From Siccirubricoccus phaeus (GTDB taxonomy: Bacteria; Pseudomonadota; Alphaproteobacteria; Acetobacterales; Acetobacteraceae), in NCBI RefSeq assembly GCF_008360935.1, contig NZ_SRXO01000011.1, forward strand, positions 124,001-188,000: 64,000 bases of DNA, read 5' to 3'. Made by a program: the position numbers and the translations under genes. Shown piece after piece: positions 1 through 8,606 of the stretch. Below the pieces are notes generated by a model. That model was not told the origin of the DNA. It was given only the letters and a program-made list of their open reading frames with translations, and did not search any database. The first letter of the stretch is position 1. Every line of letters starts with the position of its first letter.

Positions 1-1
1 G

Positions 2-763
2 GAGAAGATCGCCGCCGGCGGCGTCGCCCTCGGCCTTGGCGTGCGCATGTCCCGCTCGGCCGAGATCGCCCGCATCGCCCGCGCCACCGGCCACGACTTC
101 CTGTTCATCGACGTGCAGCACAGCCTGTTCGGCCTGGAGACCATCGGCCATATCGCCCAGGCCGCCATCGCCCTCGGCATCGCCCCGCTTGCCCGCGTCC
201 GCTGCGTCGGCGACCAGGATGTGCAGGCGCTGCTGGACAACGGCGTCACCGGCATCGTCTATCCGGATGTGAACACCGCGGAGGAAGCCCGCCAGGCCGT
301 CGCCGCGGTGCGCTTCGGCCCGCTTGGCCGGCGCAGCGTCACCGGCGGCTATCCCTATTTCGACTTCCGCGGCGTCCCGCCGAAGGAGGCGCTGCCGGCC
401 GTCGACGCCGCCACGCTCCTGGTCTGCATGATCGAGACGCCCGAAGGCGTCGCGAATGTGGAGGCGATCGCGGCGACGCCCGGCATCGACGTCATTCATA
501 TCGGCATGAACGATCTGCTGACCAATATGGGCAAGCCCGGCCAGTATCAGGATCCGGAGCTGCAGGCGGCGGTGGACAAGGTGCTGGCCGCCTGCCGGGC
601 GAACCGGATCGCCTTCGGCTGCGGCGGCAACCGCGACCCCAAGGCCCAGGCCGCCATCATCCGGCGCGGCGCGCAATTCCTGACGACCCAGACGGATATC
701 GGCCTGCTCTCCGCTGGCGCCGGCGCCTGGACAAGCGGCATCCGCGAGGCGCTGGAAAGCTGA
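2..763 (+). CDS. HpcH/HpaI aldolase family protein (5' partial)
   Basis: Class II pyruvate/oxaloacetate-type aldolase that would cleave or form C-C bonds in 2-keto-3-deoxy acids or hydroxy-acid CoA derivatives. The frame is open from base 2, so the true start lies left of the window; the in-frame GTG at 41 is internal. Family landmarks visible are FIDVQHSLFGLE (catalytic His region), the MIETPEGVANVEAI segment with the metal-binding Glu, and HIGMNDLL with the second metal-ligand Asp. About 253 residues are present, which is near the family's full length of about 250-260, so little is missing. The substrate cannot be told from sequence. It stands alone here, followed by a GC-rich repeat. Confidence 0.85.
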   Translation, partial: EKIAAGGVALGLGVRMSRSAEIARIARATGHDFLFIDVQHSLFGLETIGHIAQAAIALGIAPLARVRCVGDQDVQALLDNGVTGIVYPDVNTAEEARQAVAAVRFGPLGRRSVTGGYPYFDFRGVPPKEALPAVDAATLLVCMIETPEGVANVEAIAATPGIDVIHIGMNDLLTNMGKPGQYQDPELQAAVDKVLAACRANRIAFGCGGNRDPKAQAAIIRRGAQFLTTQTDIGLLSAGAGAWTSGIREALES

Positions 764-784
764 TCCGGGGCGGGACGCGAGGGA

Positions 785-868
785 AGCCTTCCTCCCGGCG
801 GGAGGGGTGGCGGCACTGCCGCCAACGGGCGAGCCCCCCTGCCGGGGGCTTGGGGGCAGCGCCCCAGC
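785..868. repeat. Short GC-rich intergenic hairpin repeat
   Basis: This spacer holds complementary blocks such as CCTCCCGGCGGGAGG and GCCCCCCTGCCGGGGGCTTGGGGGC. It resembles a shortened form of the larger intergenic elements at 3813-3955 and 59101-59400, but it lacks their GGTTGAACC-type core. It sits between the convergent aldolase and SH3-protein genes and could act as a bidirectional terminator (inference). Confidence 0.4.
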
Positions 869-872
869 CGCG

Positions 873-1841
873 TCACTCGGCCTGGTCGGCCTCCGCCTCC
901 CCCAGCAGCGCGCCGAAGATCCAGCCCTGCGGCACCGCCTCCCCCACCTGCACCCAGCCATCCCGCCTGGCATGGGCGCTGAATTCCTCCCCCCGCCGGG
1001 CCAGGCGCAGCACCTTGCCGCCGAGGTCGGGGCTCTCCCGCAGGTTGGCGGTCTTCTGCACCACCACCCGGGGCAAGGCCGGCGGCGGCGCGAAGACCGG
1101 GGCGGCGGCGGCGGGCGGCGGCGCCATGGCGGCCACCGGCAGGGCCTCGCCCCCCGCGAGCGCTGCCGCCGGGGCCGCCGGCGCGGCTGCCCGCACCGGC
1201 GCCGGCTCCGCCGCGGGCCAGAGCGCCGCCAGGCCGAACCCGCCCAGCGCCGCCACCCCCATGCCGATCGCCATGGCGAGCGGCAGGCGGCTCGGCGGCC
1301 GGGGCGCATCCGGGTGGTCCCGCCGCGCCCCCGCGACCCAGGCCGGCACCGGCCGGCCCGGGCGCCGCAGCCGCCCCTCCGGCACCGGCACCGCCTCGGG
1401 CGCCGGCGCCTCGCCCGCCCCGGGCCGCAGCACCGCGCGGCGCAGCGCCGCCACCCAGCCCTCGCCGCCCGGCAGGTCCAGCGGCGGCCAGGCGGCGAAG
1501 CCCGCTTCCAGCCGTGCCGGCAGGTCCGCCTCCTCCCCGGGCGCCAGATCCAGGGCCAGCATCGGCAGGGTGCCGGGATAGAGGGCGACGAAGCCCGTCA
1601 CCTCCAGCCGGTGGCAGAGCGCCGCCAGCGCGGCCCGGGCGGCGGGCAGGTCCGGCGCCAGCAGCGCCAGGCCGATGCCCGGGTGCAGCAGGATGTCCAC
1701 CTCCCGCGGCCCCTGGCCCAGATCGATCCGGCGCAGCCCTTCCCAGCCCGGTGCCAGCCCCGCCATCAGCGGGTCTTCCCCCGCCTCCCCGGCGCGCATC
1801 GGGCGTTGCAGGCGATAGACGATTTCCGGCGTCGCGGTCAT
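873..1841 (-). CDS. Single-pass membrane protein with C-terminal SH3 (SH3_3) domain
   Basis: A protein of 322 residues. Residues 1-140 form a globular region rich in Leu, Ala and acidic residues that I do not recognise. Residues 186-209 make one hydrophobic segment, followed by an Ala/Pro-rich linker. Residues 262-320 match a bacterial SH3 domain (TANLRESPDLGGKVLRL ... GWVQV ... GWIFGALL). The start was set at the ATG at 1841 because upstream sequence is non-coding and a palindrome lies just upstream. It follows ubiE on the same strand but is separated by about 300 bp, so co-transcription is unlikely. Bacterial SH3 domains often bind cell-wall peptides; any such role here is inference. Confidence 0.75.
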   Translation of the reverse strand: MTATPEIVYRLQRPMRAGEAGEDPLMAGLAPGWEGLRRIDLGQGPREVDILLHPGIGLALLAPDLPAARAALAALCHRLEVTGFVALYPGTLPMLALDLAPGEEADLPARLEAGFAAWPPLDLPGGEGWVAALRRAVLRPGAGEAPAPEAVPVPEGRLRRPGRPVPAWVAGARRDHPDAPRPPSRLPLAMAIGMGVAALGGFGLAALWPAAEPAPVRAAAPAAPAAALAGGEALPVAAMAPPPAAAAPVFAPPPALPRVVVQKTANLRESPDLGGKVLRLARRGEEFSAHARRDGWVQVGEAVPQGWIFGALLGEAEADQAE

Positions 1842-1912
1842 GGCAGCCCCCTTCGCGCCGCGCCGCCGGGGCCGATTCACATGGCGTGAAGACTCCCCCG
1901 GAACATGGTCCC

Positions 1913-1967
1913 GGAACAGCTTCAGCCTGGCCGGACGCGCAAGGTCCGGCCAGGCTGAAGCTGTTCC
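1913..1967. repeat. Perfect 23-bp inverted repeat
   Basis: Arms 1913-1935 and 1945-1967 are exact reverse complements (starting GGAACAGCTTCAGCC) around a 9-base loop. The element lies between the SH3 gene and ubiE, which are transcribed in the same direction. It could be a terminator-like or attenuating hairpin without a T-run, or a mobile palindrome. No second copy was noticed in the window. Confidence 0.8.
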
Positions 1968-2137
1968 AGGCGGCACGGCCACTTCCCCTCGGGCCACAAC
2001 TCCCGCCGTCCGCCCGCGTTCCCGCCTGTCGCGACGTGGTGGCGAATTACCGGCCGGCGGCCGGGCCTGCCCGCCGGCGGTGGGCGCCCGGGCCATGCAT
2101 CGCCGGTTCGGGACCGGCCCGGCCGGTATCGGCCGAC

Positions 2138-2896
2138 CTAGAGGCGCCAGCCTGTATGGATGGCGACGATGCCGCCGGAGAGGCTGCGATACGTTACCTT
2201 CTCCAGCCCCGCCGCCCGCATCATGCCGGCCAGGCTCTCCTGGTCCGGGAACATGCGGATGCTCTCGGCCAGGTACTGGTAGCTCTCCGCGTCCTGCGCC
2301 ACGCGCTTGCCGAGCGCGGGCAGCACCTTGAAGGACCAGGCATCGTAGAGCGGCGCCAGGGCCGCCACCTCCACCCGGCTGAATTCCAGGCAGTGGAAGC
2401 GCCCGCCCGGCCGCAGCACCCGCCGCGCCTCCCGCAGCACCGCATCCTTGTCCGTGCAATTGCGCAGGCCGAAGGCCATGGAGACCTTCTCCACGCTGCG
2501 GTCCGGCAGGGGCAGCCTCTCCGCATCGGCGCAGAGGAAATGCAGCCGGGCGGCGAGGCCGCGATCCAGCGCGCGGCCCTGCGCCACGCCCAGCATGGCC
2601 GGGTTGATGTCGGAGAGGATGACCCGCCCCGCCCCGCGCTCCAGCGCGCGGAAGCTGATATCGCCGGTGCCGCCGGCGAGGTCCAGCAAGGTCTCGCGCG
2701 GGGAGGCGGCGATGGTTGCGACGAAGGCCTGCTTCCAGGCCCGGTGCAGGCCGAGCGACATGAGGTCGTTCATCAGGTCGTAGCGCGGCGCCACGCTTTC
2801 GAAGACCTGGCGCACCAGCCCGGCCTTGGCCTCGCGCGGCACGTCGCGATAGCCGAAATCGATGCTGCCGCCGGGGCTGCTCTTGTCTTCCTGCAT
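2138..2896 (-). CDS. ubiE: Demethylmenaquinone/2-methoxy-6-polyprenyl-1,4-benzoquinol C-methyltransferase
   Basis: SAM-dependent C-methyltransferase of ubiquinone synthesis, 252 residues, the normal length for UbiE. Seen: the FESVAPRYDLMNDLMSLG entry motif at about 32-49, the SAM-binding LLDLAGGTGD at 70-79, a GLRNCTD segment equivalent to the family GFRNVTD, and a C-terminal SGGIVAIHTGWR. The ATG at 2896 gives the typical N-terminus. It diverges from mutM, whose start lies 70 bp away; this ubiE/mutM head-to-head pair is common in alphaproteobacteria. The usual ubiB partner is not downstream; an SH3 protein is there instead. Confidence 0.95.
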   Translation of the reverse strand: MQEDKSSPGGSIDFGYRDVPREAKAGLVRQVFESVAPRYDLMNDLMSLGLHRAWKQAFVATIAASPRETLLDLAGGTGDISFRALERGAGRVILSDINPAMLGVAQGRALDRGLAARLHFLCADAERLPLPDRSVEKVSMAFGLRNCTDKDAVLREARRVLRPGGRFHCLEFSRVEVAALAPLYDAWSFKVLPALGKRVAQDAESYQYLAESIRMFPDQESLAGMMRAAGLEKVTYRSLSGGIVAIHTGWRL

Positions 2897-2966
2897 GGGG
2901 CGGCACCATAGGGCGGATCGCGCCAAGGTGCGACGGCGGGCGCGACGGCGGGGGGAAGGCAGGGCG

Positions 2967-3812
2967 ATGCCGGAATTGCCGGAGGTGGAGACGGTGATGC
3001 GCGGCCTGGCCCGGGTGCTGCAGGGGCGGGAGATCCGCGCCGCCAGCATCGCCCGGCCGGATATGCGCTGGCCCTTCCCGGAAGGGCTGGTGGCGAGGCT
3101 GCTCGGCGCCCGGGTGGAAGGGTTCCGGCGCCGCGGCAAATACATGCTGATGCGGCTTTCCGGCGGGGACAGCCTGCTGATCCATCTCGGCATGTCCGGC
3201 CGCATGGTGGCGCGGCCCGCGGCGGAGCACCCCAACGCCGCCAGGCTGCATGAGCATTTCGCCCTGGAGACCACGGACGGCATCCATGTCGGCTTCGTCG
3301 ATCCGCGCCGCTTCGGCTGCGTGGATCTGGTGCCGACGGCGGCGGAGGAAGGGCACAGGCTGCTGGCCGGGCTGGGGCCGGAACCGCTGGAGGCGGATTT
3401 CACGCCCGAGGTGCTGACCGCGGCGCTGGCCGGGAAGCACACCCCCGTCAAGGCGGCGCTGCTGGACCAGAAGGTGGTGGCCGGCCTCGGCAATATCTAT
3501 GTCTCGGAGGCGCTGTACCGCGCCGGCATCTCCCCGAAGCGCCTGGCCGCCAGCGTGGCGGGGGCGCGGACGCTGCGGCTGGTGCCGGCGATCAAGGCGG
3601 TGCTGGAGGAGAGCATCGCGGCCGGGGGCTCCTCCCTGCGCGACTATGTCCAGGCGGATGGCGGCATCGGCTTCTTCCAGGACCGCTTCAAGGTCTATGA
3701 CCGGGAGGGGCTGGCCTGCGAGGCCTGCGGCGGCACGCCGCCCTGCCCGGGCATAAGGCGCATCGTCCAGGCGGGGCGGGCGACCTTCTACTGCCCAAGG
3801 CACCAGCGTTGA
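2967..3812 (+). CDS. mutM: Bifunctional DNA-formamidopyrimidine glycosylase/AP lyase
   Basis: Base-excision repair enzyme removing 8-oxoguanine and formamidopyrimidines, 281 residues. The ATG at 2967 was chosen because it places Pro at position 2 (MPELPEVET), the catalytic N-terminal proline, with a purine-rich GGGGGAAGGCAGGG ahead. Also seen: HLGMSGRM, DPRRFG, and the helix-two-turn-helix segment with GLGNIYVSEALY. The C-terminal zinc finger is unusual: CEAC is followed by a stretch about five residues longer than the usual 16, and the last Cys of the CxxC pair is His (YCPRHQR). A CCCH zinc site is possible. Diverges from ubiE. Confidence 0.95.
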   Translation: MPELPEVETVMRGLARVLQGREIRAASIARPDMRWPFPEGLVARLLGARVEGFRRRGKYMLMRLSGGDSLLIHLGMSGRMVARPAAEHPNAARLHEHFALETTDGIHVGFVDPRRFGCVDLVPTAAEEGHRLLAGLGPEPLEADFTPEVLTAALAGKHTPVKAALLDQKVVAGLGNIYVSEALYRAGISPKRLAASVAGARTLRLVPAIKAVLEESIAAGGSSLRDYVQADGGIGFFQDRFKVYDREGLACEACGGTPPCPGIRRIVQAGRATFYCPRHQR

Positions 3813-3955
3813 GGGGCTCCGCCCCTGGACCCTGCCCTGGGTCTGCCGGTTGAACCTGCCGACTCACACCGGGGTCCGGGGAGGAGTATCCTCCCCGGCG
3901 GGAGTGCAGAGGGCGGCGCCCTCTGCCGGGGTTCCAGGGGCGGCGCCCCTGGCAA
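3813..3955. repeat. Intergenic hairpin-rich repeat, family R copy 1
   Basis: Contains GGGGCTCCGCCCC, the core GGTTGAACCTGCCGACTC, then GGGGTCCGGGGAGGAGTATCCTCCCCGG and a second GCAGAGGGCGGCGCCCTCTGC hairpin. The same order of blocks recurs near 9489, 13185, 28675, 51605, 59101 and 63549. It fills the whole spacer between mutM and the enoyl-CoA hydratase gene. Confidence 0.75.
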
Positions 3956-3970
3956 ACGGAGACACACGGC

Positions 3971-4750
3971 ATGCCCGAGTATGAGATGATCCTGACCGAG
4001 GTGCAGGGCAGGACCGCCATCATCCGCCTGAACCGCCCGAAGGCCTTGAACGCCCTTTGCGACCAGCTCATGGACGAGCTCGGCCAGGCCCTCCGCGCCT
4101 ATGACGCTGACCCGGAGATCGCCGCCATCATCCTCACCGGCAGCGAGAAGGCCTTCGCCGCCGGCGCCGACATCAAGGAAATGCAGTCCCGCAGCTATCC
4201 GGCCGTCTATCTGGACGATTTCATCGGCAAGCGCTGGGAGGCCGTGACCCATGTGCAGAAACCGGTCATCGCCGCCGTCGCCGGCTATGCCCTGGGCGGC
4301 GGCTGCGAACTGGCCATGATGTGCGACCTCATCCTCGCCGCCGAGAATGCCAAATTCGGCCAGCCGGAGATCAATCTCGGCGTCATCCCCGGCGCCGGCG
4401 GCACCCAGCGGCTGACGCGGGCCATCGGCAAGTCCAAGGCCATGGAGATGGTGCTGACCGCCCGCATGATGGATGCGGCGGAGGCGGAGCGTGCCAACCT
4501 GGTCGCCCGGGTGGTGCCGCTGGATCAGCTCCTGCCGGAGGCGCTGAAGGTTTGCGAAAAAATCGGCGGCCTTTCCGCCCCTGCCGTCGCCATCGCCAAG
4601 GAAGCGGTGAACCGCGCCTTCGAGACCACCCTGGCCGAGGGGGTGAAATTCGAGCGCCGCGCCTTCCAGTCGCTCTTCGCGACCGAGGACCAGAAGGAAG
4701 GCATGGCCGCTTTCGCCGAGAAGCGCCCGACGCTTTTCCGCAACCGGTGA
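3971..4750 (+). CDS. Enoyl-CoA hydratase
   Basis: Crotonase-fold hydratase adding water to 2-enoyl-CoA in fatty-acid or related beta-oxidation, 259 residues, the usual length. Oxyanion-hole segment FAAGADIKE lies at 62-70. Both catalytic glutamates of true hydratases are present: E113 in GGGCELA and E133 in [18 protein letters not shown]. Start ATG at 3971 follows an AAACGGAGACACACGGC leader with a GGAG site. Its position between mutM and rpsT/dnaA is a conserved alphaproteobacterial arrangement. The CoA substrate cannot be specified. Confidence 0.92.
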   Translation: MPEYEMILTEVQGRTAIIRLNRPKALNALCDQLMDELGQALRAYDADPEIAAIILTGSEKAFAAGADIKEMQSRSYPAVYLDDFIGKRWEAVTHVQKPVIAAVAGYALGGGCELAMMCDLILAAENAKFGQPEINLGVIPGAGGTQRLTRAIGKSKAMEMVLTARMMDAAEAERANLVARVVPLDQLLPEALKVCEKIGGLSAPAVAIAKEAVNRAFETTLAEGVKFERRAFQSLFATEDQKEGMAAFAEKRPTLFRNR

Positions 4751-4826
4751 CCGCCATGCGCAACCTTCGCGTGCGGCGCACAACCCTGGCGGGCCGCCGG
4801 GCCTGCGGAATCCCGCAGCGCTTCCC

Positions 4827-4855
4827 TTGACGGGCCGAGGAGGGCGGCGTTAGAA
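4827..4855 (+). promoter_or_regulatory. Candidate sigma-70-type promoter for rpsT
   Basis: TTGACG at 4827-4832, a 17-base spacer, then TTAGAA at 4850-4855, about 70 bases before the rpsT start. The -35 is close to consensus; the -10 is poor by the E. coli standard. No other candidate was seen in the 174-bp spacer. Confidence 0.4.
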
Positions 4856-4924
4856 CCGCCCTCCTCGCGCTCGCCCGGCGTGCGCATTTCCTGGTCACCC
4901 CTGCTGAATTGAAACCGGACCCCC

Positions 4925-5203
4925 ATGGCGAACACGGCTTCCGCCCGCAAACGTATCCGTCAGACCGAAAAGCGTACCCTGCGCAATCGGGCCCGCCGGT
5001 CGCGGGTGCGGACCTTCCTGCGTAAGGTGGAGCAGGCGATCGCCGAGGGCGACAAGGGCCAGGCCCAGGACGCGTTGAAGGCGGCGCAGCCGGAGCTGCA
5101 GCGCGCCGCCACCAAGGGCGTGTTCCACCGGAACACCGTGGCGCGGAAACTCTCCCGCCTCTCGGCCCGCATCAAGGCGCTGGGCCTTTCCGCCAGCGCC
5201 TGA
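4925..5203 (+). CDS. rpsT: 30S ribosomal protein S20
   Basis: Primary 16S rRNA-binding protein of the small subunit, 92 residues, very basic. Family features: [17 protein letters not shown] at the N-terminus, the [12 protein letters not shown] stretch, and [17 protein letters not shown] near the C-terminus. The start at 4925 gives the standard MANT beginning; the region before it (CCGGACCCCC) has no strong Shine-Dalgarno sequence. Preceded by a candidate TTGACG/TTAGAA promoter and followed by dnaA, as in many alphaproteobacteria. Confidence 0.97.
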   Translation: MANTASARKRIRQTEKRTLRNRARRSRVRTFLRKVEQAIAEGDKGQAQDALKAAQPELQRAATKGVFHRNTVARKLSRLSARIKALGLSASA

Positions 5204-5560
5204 GCCAGCCCGCCGACGCACCATTCCCCCGACAGGTTATATCCGCCCAAGAACTGACCGCGCGCTGAATTCCGGCGTCAGTAATTGTCGCGGAGAATCC
5301 GGTGCTTGTCTAGCGGATCAAGGTGCTGGCCGGGTCATAACGCTTCGCATCGAAAAGTTACTATTTACCCCGTCTTTGGCCCCAGGGTAATCTTCGGGTG
5401 TCAGGCTGGCGGGTCTGGTGTGCCCCCCGAGACCACGGCAATCCGCCGCCTGACAACCCGCGCGGGAAAAGCCCCGCAGGCGGCCAATCCGGCGTTGTGC
5501 GCCGGCCGGTCCCTGCAAGGGTATCGTTCGGTCAACGGGACGGAGAAGGAGAGGCGCAGC
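5204..5560. other. rpsT-dnaA intergenic region
   Basis: 357 bp, less GC-rich than its surroundings in the stretch 5235-5400. I looked for DnaA boxes (TTATNCACA on either strand) and found none; the nearest resemblance is GGTTATATCCG near 5234, which is not a match. No convincing -35/-10 pair was settled on. The region presumably carries the dnaA promoter but shows no origin-like box cluster. Confidence 0.5.
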
Positions 5561-6994
5561 TTGTCCCCCCAGGATCCCGGACACATGGCCGCCTGCTGGG
5601 CCCGCATCCGCGGCCGGCTGCGCGACGAGGTCGGCGAAGTCGAATACCGCAGCTGGCTGCGGCAGATGACCCTGGCCGGGATCGAAGGCGATGAAGCCGT
5701 CATCCTGCTGCCCACCCGCTTCCTGCGGGACTGGGTGAACAGCCATTACGGCGACCGCCTCCGCACCCTCTGGCAGGGGGAGGATGTGATGGTCCGCCGC
5801 GTCGATATCCGCGTCGCGCAGCCTGCGCTGGCAGGCGGCTCGGACGGCCAGCCGGAATATGCCCTGGCCGTCGCCGAGCCAAGCCAGATGCAGGGCCTCG
5901 CCGAGAGCCTCGCCCCCGCGCCCATGTTCCGCCTGCCGGACCGCCCCGCCGCCGAGCCCCGCTCCGACTGGGTGGTGCCGCTCGAGGCGCGCTTCACCTT
6001 CGACACCTTCGTCGTCGGCAAGCCCAATGAATTCGCCCATGCCTGCGCCCGCCGCGTGGCGGAGCGCCCGGCCTCGCCGGGCTTCAACCCGCTCTTCCTC
6101 TATGGCGGCGTCGGGCTGGGCAAGACCCACCTGATGCACGCCGTCGCCTGGGCGATCCGGGAGCTGCAGCCGGCCCGCACCGTGGCCTATATGAGCGCCG
6201 AGAAATTCATGTACCGCTTCATCGCGGCGTTGCGCAGCCAGAACACCATGGAGTTCAAGGAGACGCTGCGCGCCGTCGATGTGCTGATGATCGACGACCT
6301 GCAATTCCTCATCGGGAAGGACAACACCCAGGAGGAATTCTTCCACACCTTCAATGCCCTGGTGGATCAGGGCAAGCAGATCGTCGTCTCCGCCGACAAA
6401 TCGCCCTCCGACCTCAACGGCATCGAGGACCGGCTGCGCACCCGGCTGGGCTGCGGCATGGTCGCCGACATCCATGCGACGACCTATGAGCTGCGCATCT
6501 CCATCCTGCAGGCCAAGGCGGCCGCGGCGCGGGTGGAGGTGCCGGGCAAGGTGATGGAATTGCTCGCCAGCCGCATCACCGGCAATGTGCGGGAGCTGGA
6601 GGGGGCGCTGAACCGGCTGGTGGCGCATGCGGGCCTGTTCAACCGCCAGGTCACGTTGGATACCGCGCATGAGGTGCTGCACGATCTGCTGCGGGCGCAT
6701 GAGCGCCGGGTCTCGATCGAGGAGATCCAGCGCAAGGTCGCCGAGCACTACAATCTCCGCCTGACCGACATGGTCTCCGCCCGCCGCGCCCGCAACGTGG
6801 CGCGGCCGCGCCAGGTGGCGATGTATCTGGCGAAGCAGCTCACGCAGCGGAGCCTGCCGGAGATCGGCCGGCGCTTCGGCAACCGCGACCACACCACGGT
6901 CATGCATGCCGTCTCGCGCGTCGCCGAGCTGATGCAGCAGGATGCCGGCTTCGCCGAGGATGTCGCGCTGCTGCGCAAGATGCTGGAAAGCTAG
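5561..6994 (+). CDS. dnaA: Chromosomal replication initiator protein DnaA
   Basis: AAA+ initiator that binds DnaA boxes and opens the origin. The reading frame is open further upstream, but TTG at 5561 follows a strong Shine-Dalgarno sequence (GGAGAAGGAGAGG, about 8 bases away) and gives a normal 477-residue protein; ATG at 5585 is the alternative. Domain I is at about 9-90 (CWARIRGRLRDEVGEVEYRSWL), then a linker, Walker A GGVGLGKTH at 182-190, Walker B VLMIDDL at 241-247, and the domain IV box-binding motif DHTTVMHA at about 443-450. dnaN follows after a repeat-filled 377-bp gap, so the two genes may be separately transcribed. Confidence 0.96.
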   Translation: MSPQDPGHMAACWARIRGRLRDEVGEVEYRSWLRQMTLAGIEGDEAVILLPTRFLRDWVNSHYGDRLRTLWQGEDVMVRRVDIRVAQPALAGGSDGQPEYALAVAEPSQMQGLAESLAPAPMFRLPDRPAAEPRSDWVVPLEARFTFDTFVVGKPNEFAHACARRVAERPASPGFNPLFLYGGVGLGKTHLMHAVAWAIRELQPARTVAYMSAEKFMYRFIAALRSQNTMEFKETLRAVDVLMIDDLQFLIGKDNTQEEFFHTFNALVDQGKQIVVSADKSPSDLNGIEDRLRTRLGCGMVADIHATTYELRISILQAKAAAARVEVPGKVMELLASRITGNVRELEGALNRLVAHAGLFNRQVTLDTAHEVLHDLLRAHERRVSIEEIQRKVAEHYNLRLTDMVSARRARNVARPRQVAMYLAKQLTQRSLPEIGRRFGNRDHTTVMHAVSRVAELMQQDAGFAEDVALLRKMLES

Positions 6995-7215
6995 TCCCCG
7001 CGAAGCCGCTTCGCGCCTTCGCGGGGGCCCCTGGGGGTTTTTCCCCACGAAGCTGCTGCGCGGCTTCGTGGAGGGCCCAGGTTTTGCCCCAGGCGGCCGT
7101 TGGCGCGGCGCCGTGGGGTCCGTGAACGCCTTGCGGCCTGAGGGCCCGCACAGCCTGTCGCGGCAAAGCCGCGCCAGGGCAACGGGCAGCGCGGGCGGCG
7201 GTGGGGGCTTGCGGC
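6995..7215. repeat. dnaA-dnaN spacer repeats (family D copy 1)
   Basis: Two adjacent hairpins, CCCCGCGAAGCCGCTTCGCG...CGCGGGGG at about 6997-7027 and CCCACGAAGCTGC...GCGGCTTCGTGG at about 7044-7071, are followed by a block beginning CACAGCCTGTCGCGGCAAAG near 7150. That block recurs inverted near 18301-18350 and directly near 45893-45940. The remaining 7216-7371 holds no recognised element apart from a GGGGAG ribosome-binding site for dnaN. Confidence 0.6.
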
Positions 7216-7371
7216 CCGGCCGGGGTGGGCGGTCGGCCGATCATCGCGGCGGCCTCACCGTAACGCTTGGCCCGGGACGCGGGAAACCCTACCTTTCCCT
7301 TGCGAATCCACGCTGTTAGCATGCGCGCCCCCGGTAGACGGGGCGGCACGGTCTGGGGAGCCTCTGGGGCT

Positions 7372-8499
7372 ATGAAATTCACGGTCGAGCGGGCGCTCCT
7401 GCTCAAGGCGCTGGCGCATGTCCAGAGCGTGGTGGAGCGCCGGAACACCATCCCCATCCTGGCCAATGTCCTCCTCGCGGCGCAGGAGGGCAGCCTGAAG
7501 CTCACGGCCACCGATATGGAGATCGCGGTGGTGGAGGATCTGGCTGGCGTCCAGGTCGCCAGGCCGGGCCGCACCACGGCGCCTGCCGCCACGCTTTACG
7601 AAATCGTCCGCAAGCTGCCGGACGGCGCCAAGGTGGAGCTGGACCATGCCGGCGGCGATGCCCCGCTCCGCCTCCGCGCCGGCCGCTTCAACACGGATCT
7701 CGCCGTGCTGCCGGTGGAGGATTTCCCCTCCATGACCGAGGGCAAGCTGCCGCATGGCTTCGCCCTGCCCGCCGGCCAGCTCCGCGAGCTGATCGACCGC
7801 ACCCGCTTCGCCATCAGCACGGAAGAGACCCGCTACTACCTGAACGGCATCTTCCTGCACGCGACGGAAAGCGAGGGCGCCCGCGTGCTGCGCGCCGTGG
7901 CGACGGACGGCCACCGCCTGGCGCGGGTGGAGGAACCCCTGCCCGAGGGCGCCGCCGGCATGCCCGGCGTCATCATTCCGCGCAAGACGGTGAATGAGGT
8001 GCGCAAGCTGGCGGAGGAGACGCAGGACGAGATCGCGGTGAAGCTCTCCGACACCAAGATCCGCTTCGACATCGGCACCGTTCAGCTCACCAGCAAGCTG
8101 ATCGACGGCACCTTCCCGGAATACGACCGGGTGATCCCGCGCGGGAACGACAAGGTGCTGAAGGTGCTGAAGAAGGAGTTCGCCGAGGCCGTGGGCCGCG
8201 TCGCCGCCATCAGCAGCGAGCGGTCGCGCCCGGTGAAGCTTTCCATCGACCGCAACCACCTGCTGCTCTCCGCCTCCTCCGCCGAGCAGGGCCAGGCGCA
8301 GGAGGAGCTGGATTCCGACGTGGTGAAGTATGAGAGCTCGCCGCTCGAGATCGGCTTCCAGGCGCGCTACCTGAACGACATCACCGACCAGATCGCCGAG
8401 CAGGTGGAATTCCGCTTCGCCGATGGCAGCGCCCCGACCGTGGTGACGGACGCGGCGAAGCCGGAAGCGCTCTATGTGCTGATGCCGATGCGCGTCTGA
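7372..8499 (+). CDS. dnaN: DNA polymerase III subunit beta (sliding clamp)
   Basis: Ring-shaped processivity clamp, 375 residues, standard length. The ATG at 7372 gives the family N-terminus MKFTVERALLLKAL, with GGGGAGCC upstream. Three clamp domains can be followed; recognisable pieces include RRNTIPILANVLL, ATDMEIAV, FPSMTEGKLPHGF, TRYYLNGIF, ATDGHRLA, FPEYDRVIP and the C-terminal YVLMPMRV. Unlike many genomes, recF and gyrB do not follow; a LysR regulator does, so the dnaA-dnaN block ends here. Confidence 0.97.
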   Translation: MKFTVERALLLKALAHVQSVVERRNTIPILANVLLAAQEGSLKLTATDMEIAVVEDLAGVQVARPGRTTAPAATLYEIVRKLPDGAKVELDHAGGDAPLRLRAGRFNTDLAVLPVEDFPSMTEGKLPHGFALPAGQLRELIDRTRFAISTEETRYYLNGIFLHATESEGARVLRAVATDGHRLARVEEPLPEGAAGMPGVIIPRKTVNEVRKLAEETQDEIAVKLSDTKIRFDIGTVQLTSKLIDGTFPEYDRVIPRGNDKVLKVLKKEFAEAVGRVAAISSERSRPVKLSIDRNHLLLSASSAEQGQAQEELDSDVVKYESSPLEIGFQARYLNDITDQIAEQVEFRFADGSAPTVVTDAAKPEALYVLMPMRV

Positions 8500-8606
8500 G
8501 TCGGAGCGCGATCGCCGGCGGTGGCATCGCCGACGGCGTGAATCGCGCGACCGAACAGGGCAAGATCGTCGCCGGGCGCGAGGCACAGGAGGGGAGGGGC
8601 GGCGCC

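Noticed and set aside
873-3803. A 976-residue open frame on the minus strand
   Set aside because: Only its last third (start at 1841) looks like a protein; the rest is the shadow of ubiE, mutM and a palindrome in very GC-rich DNA.
5204-5560. Possible oriC upstream of dnaA
   Set aside because: No DnaA-box cluster or AT-rich 13-mers were seen; lower GC alone is not enough.
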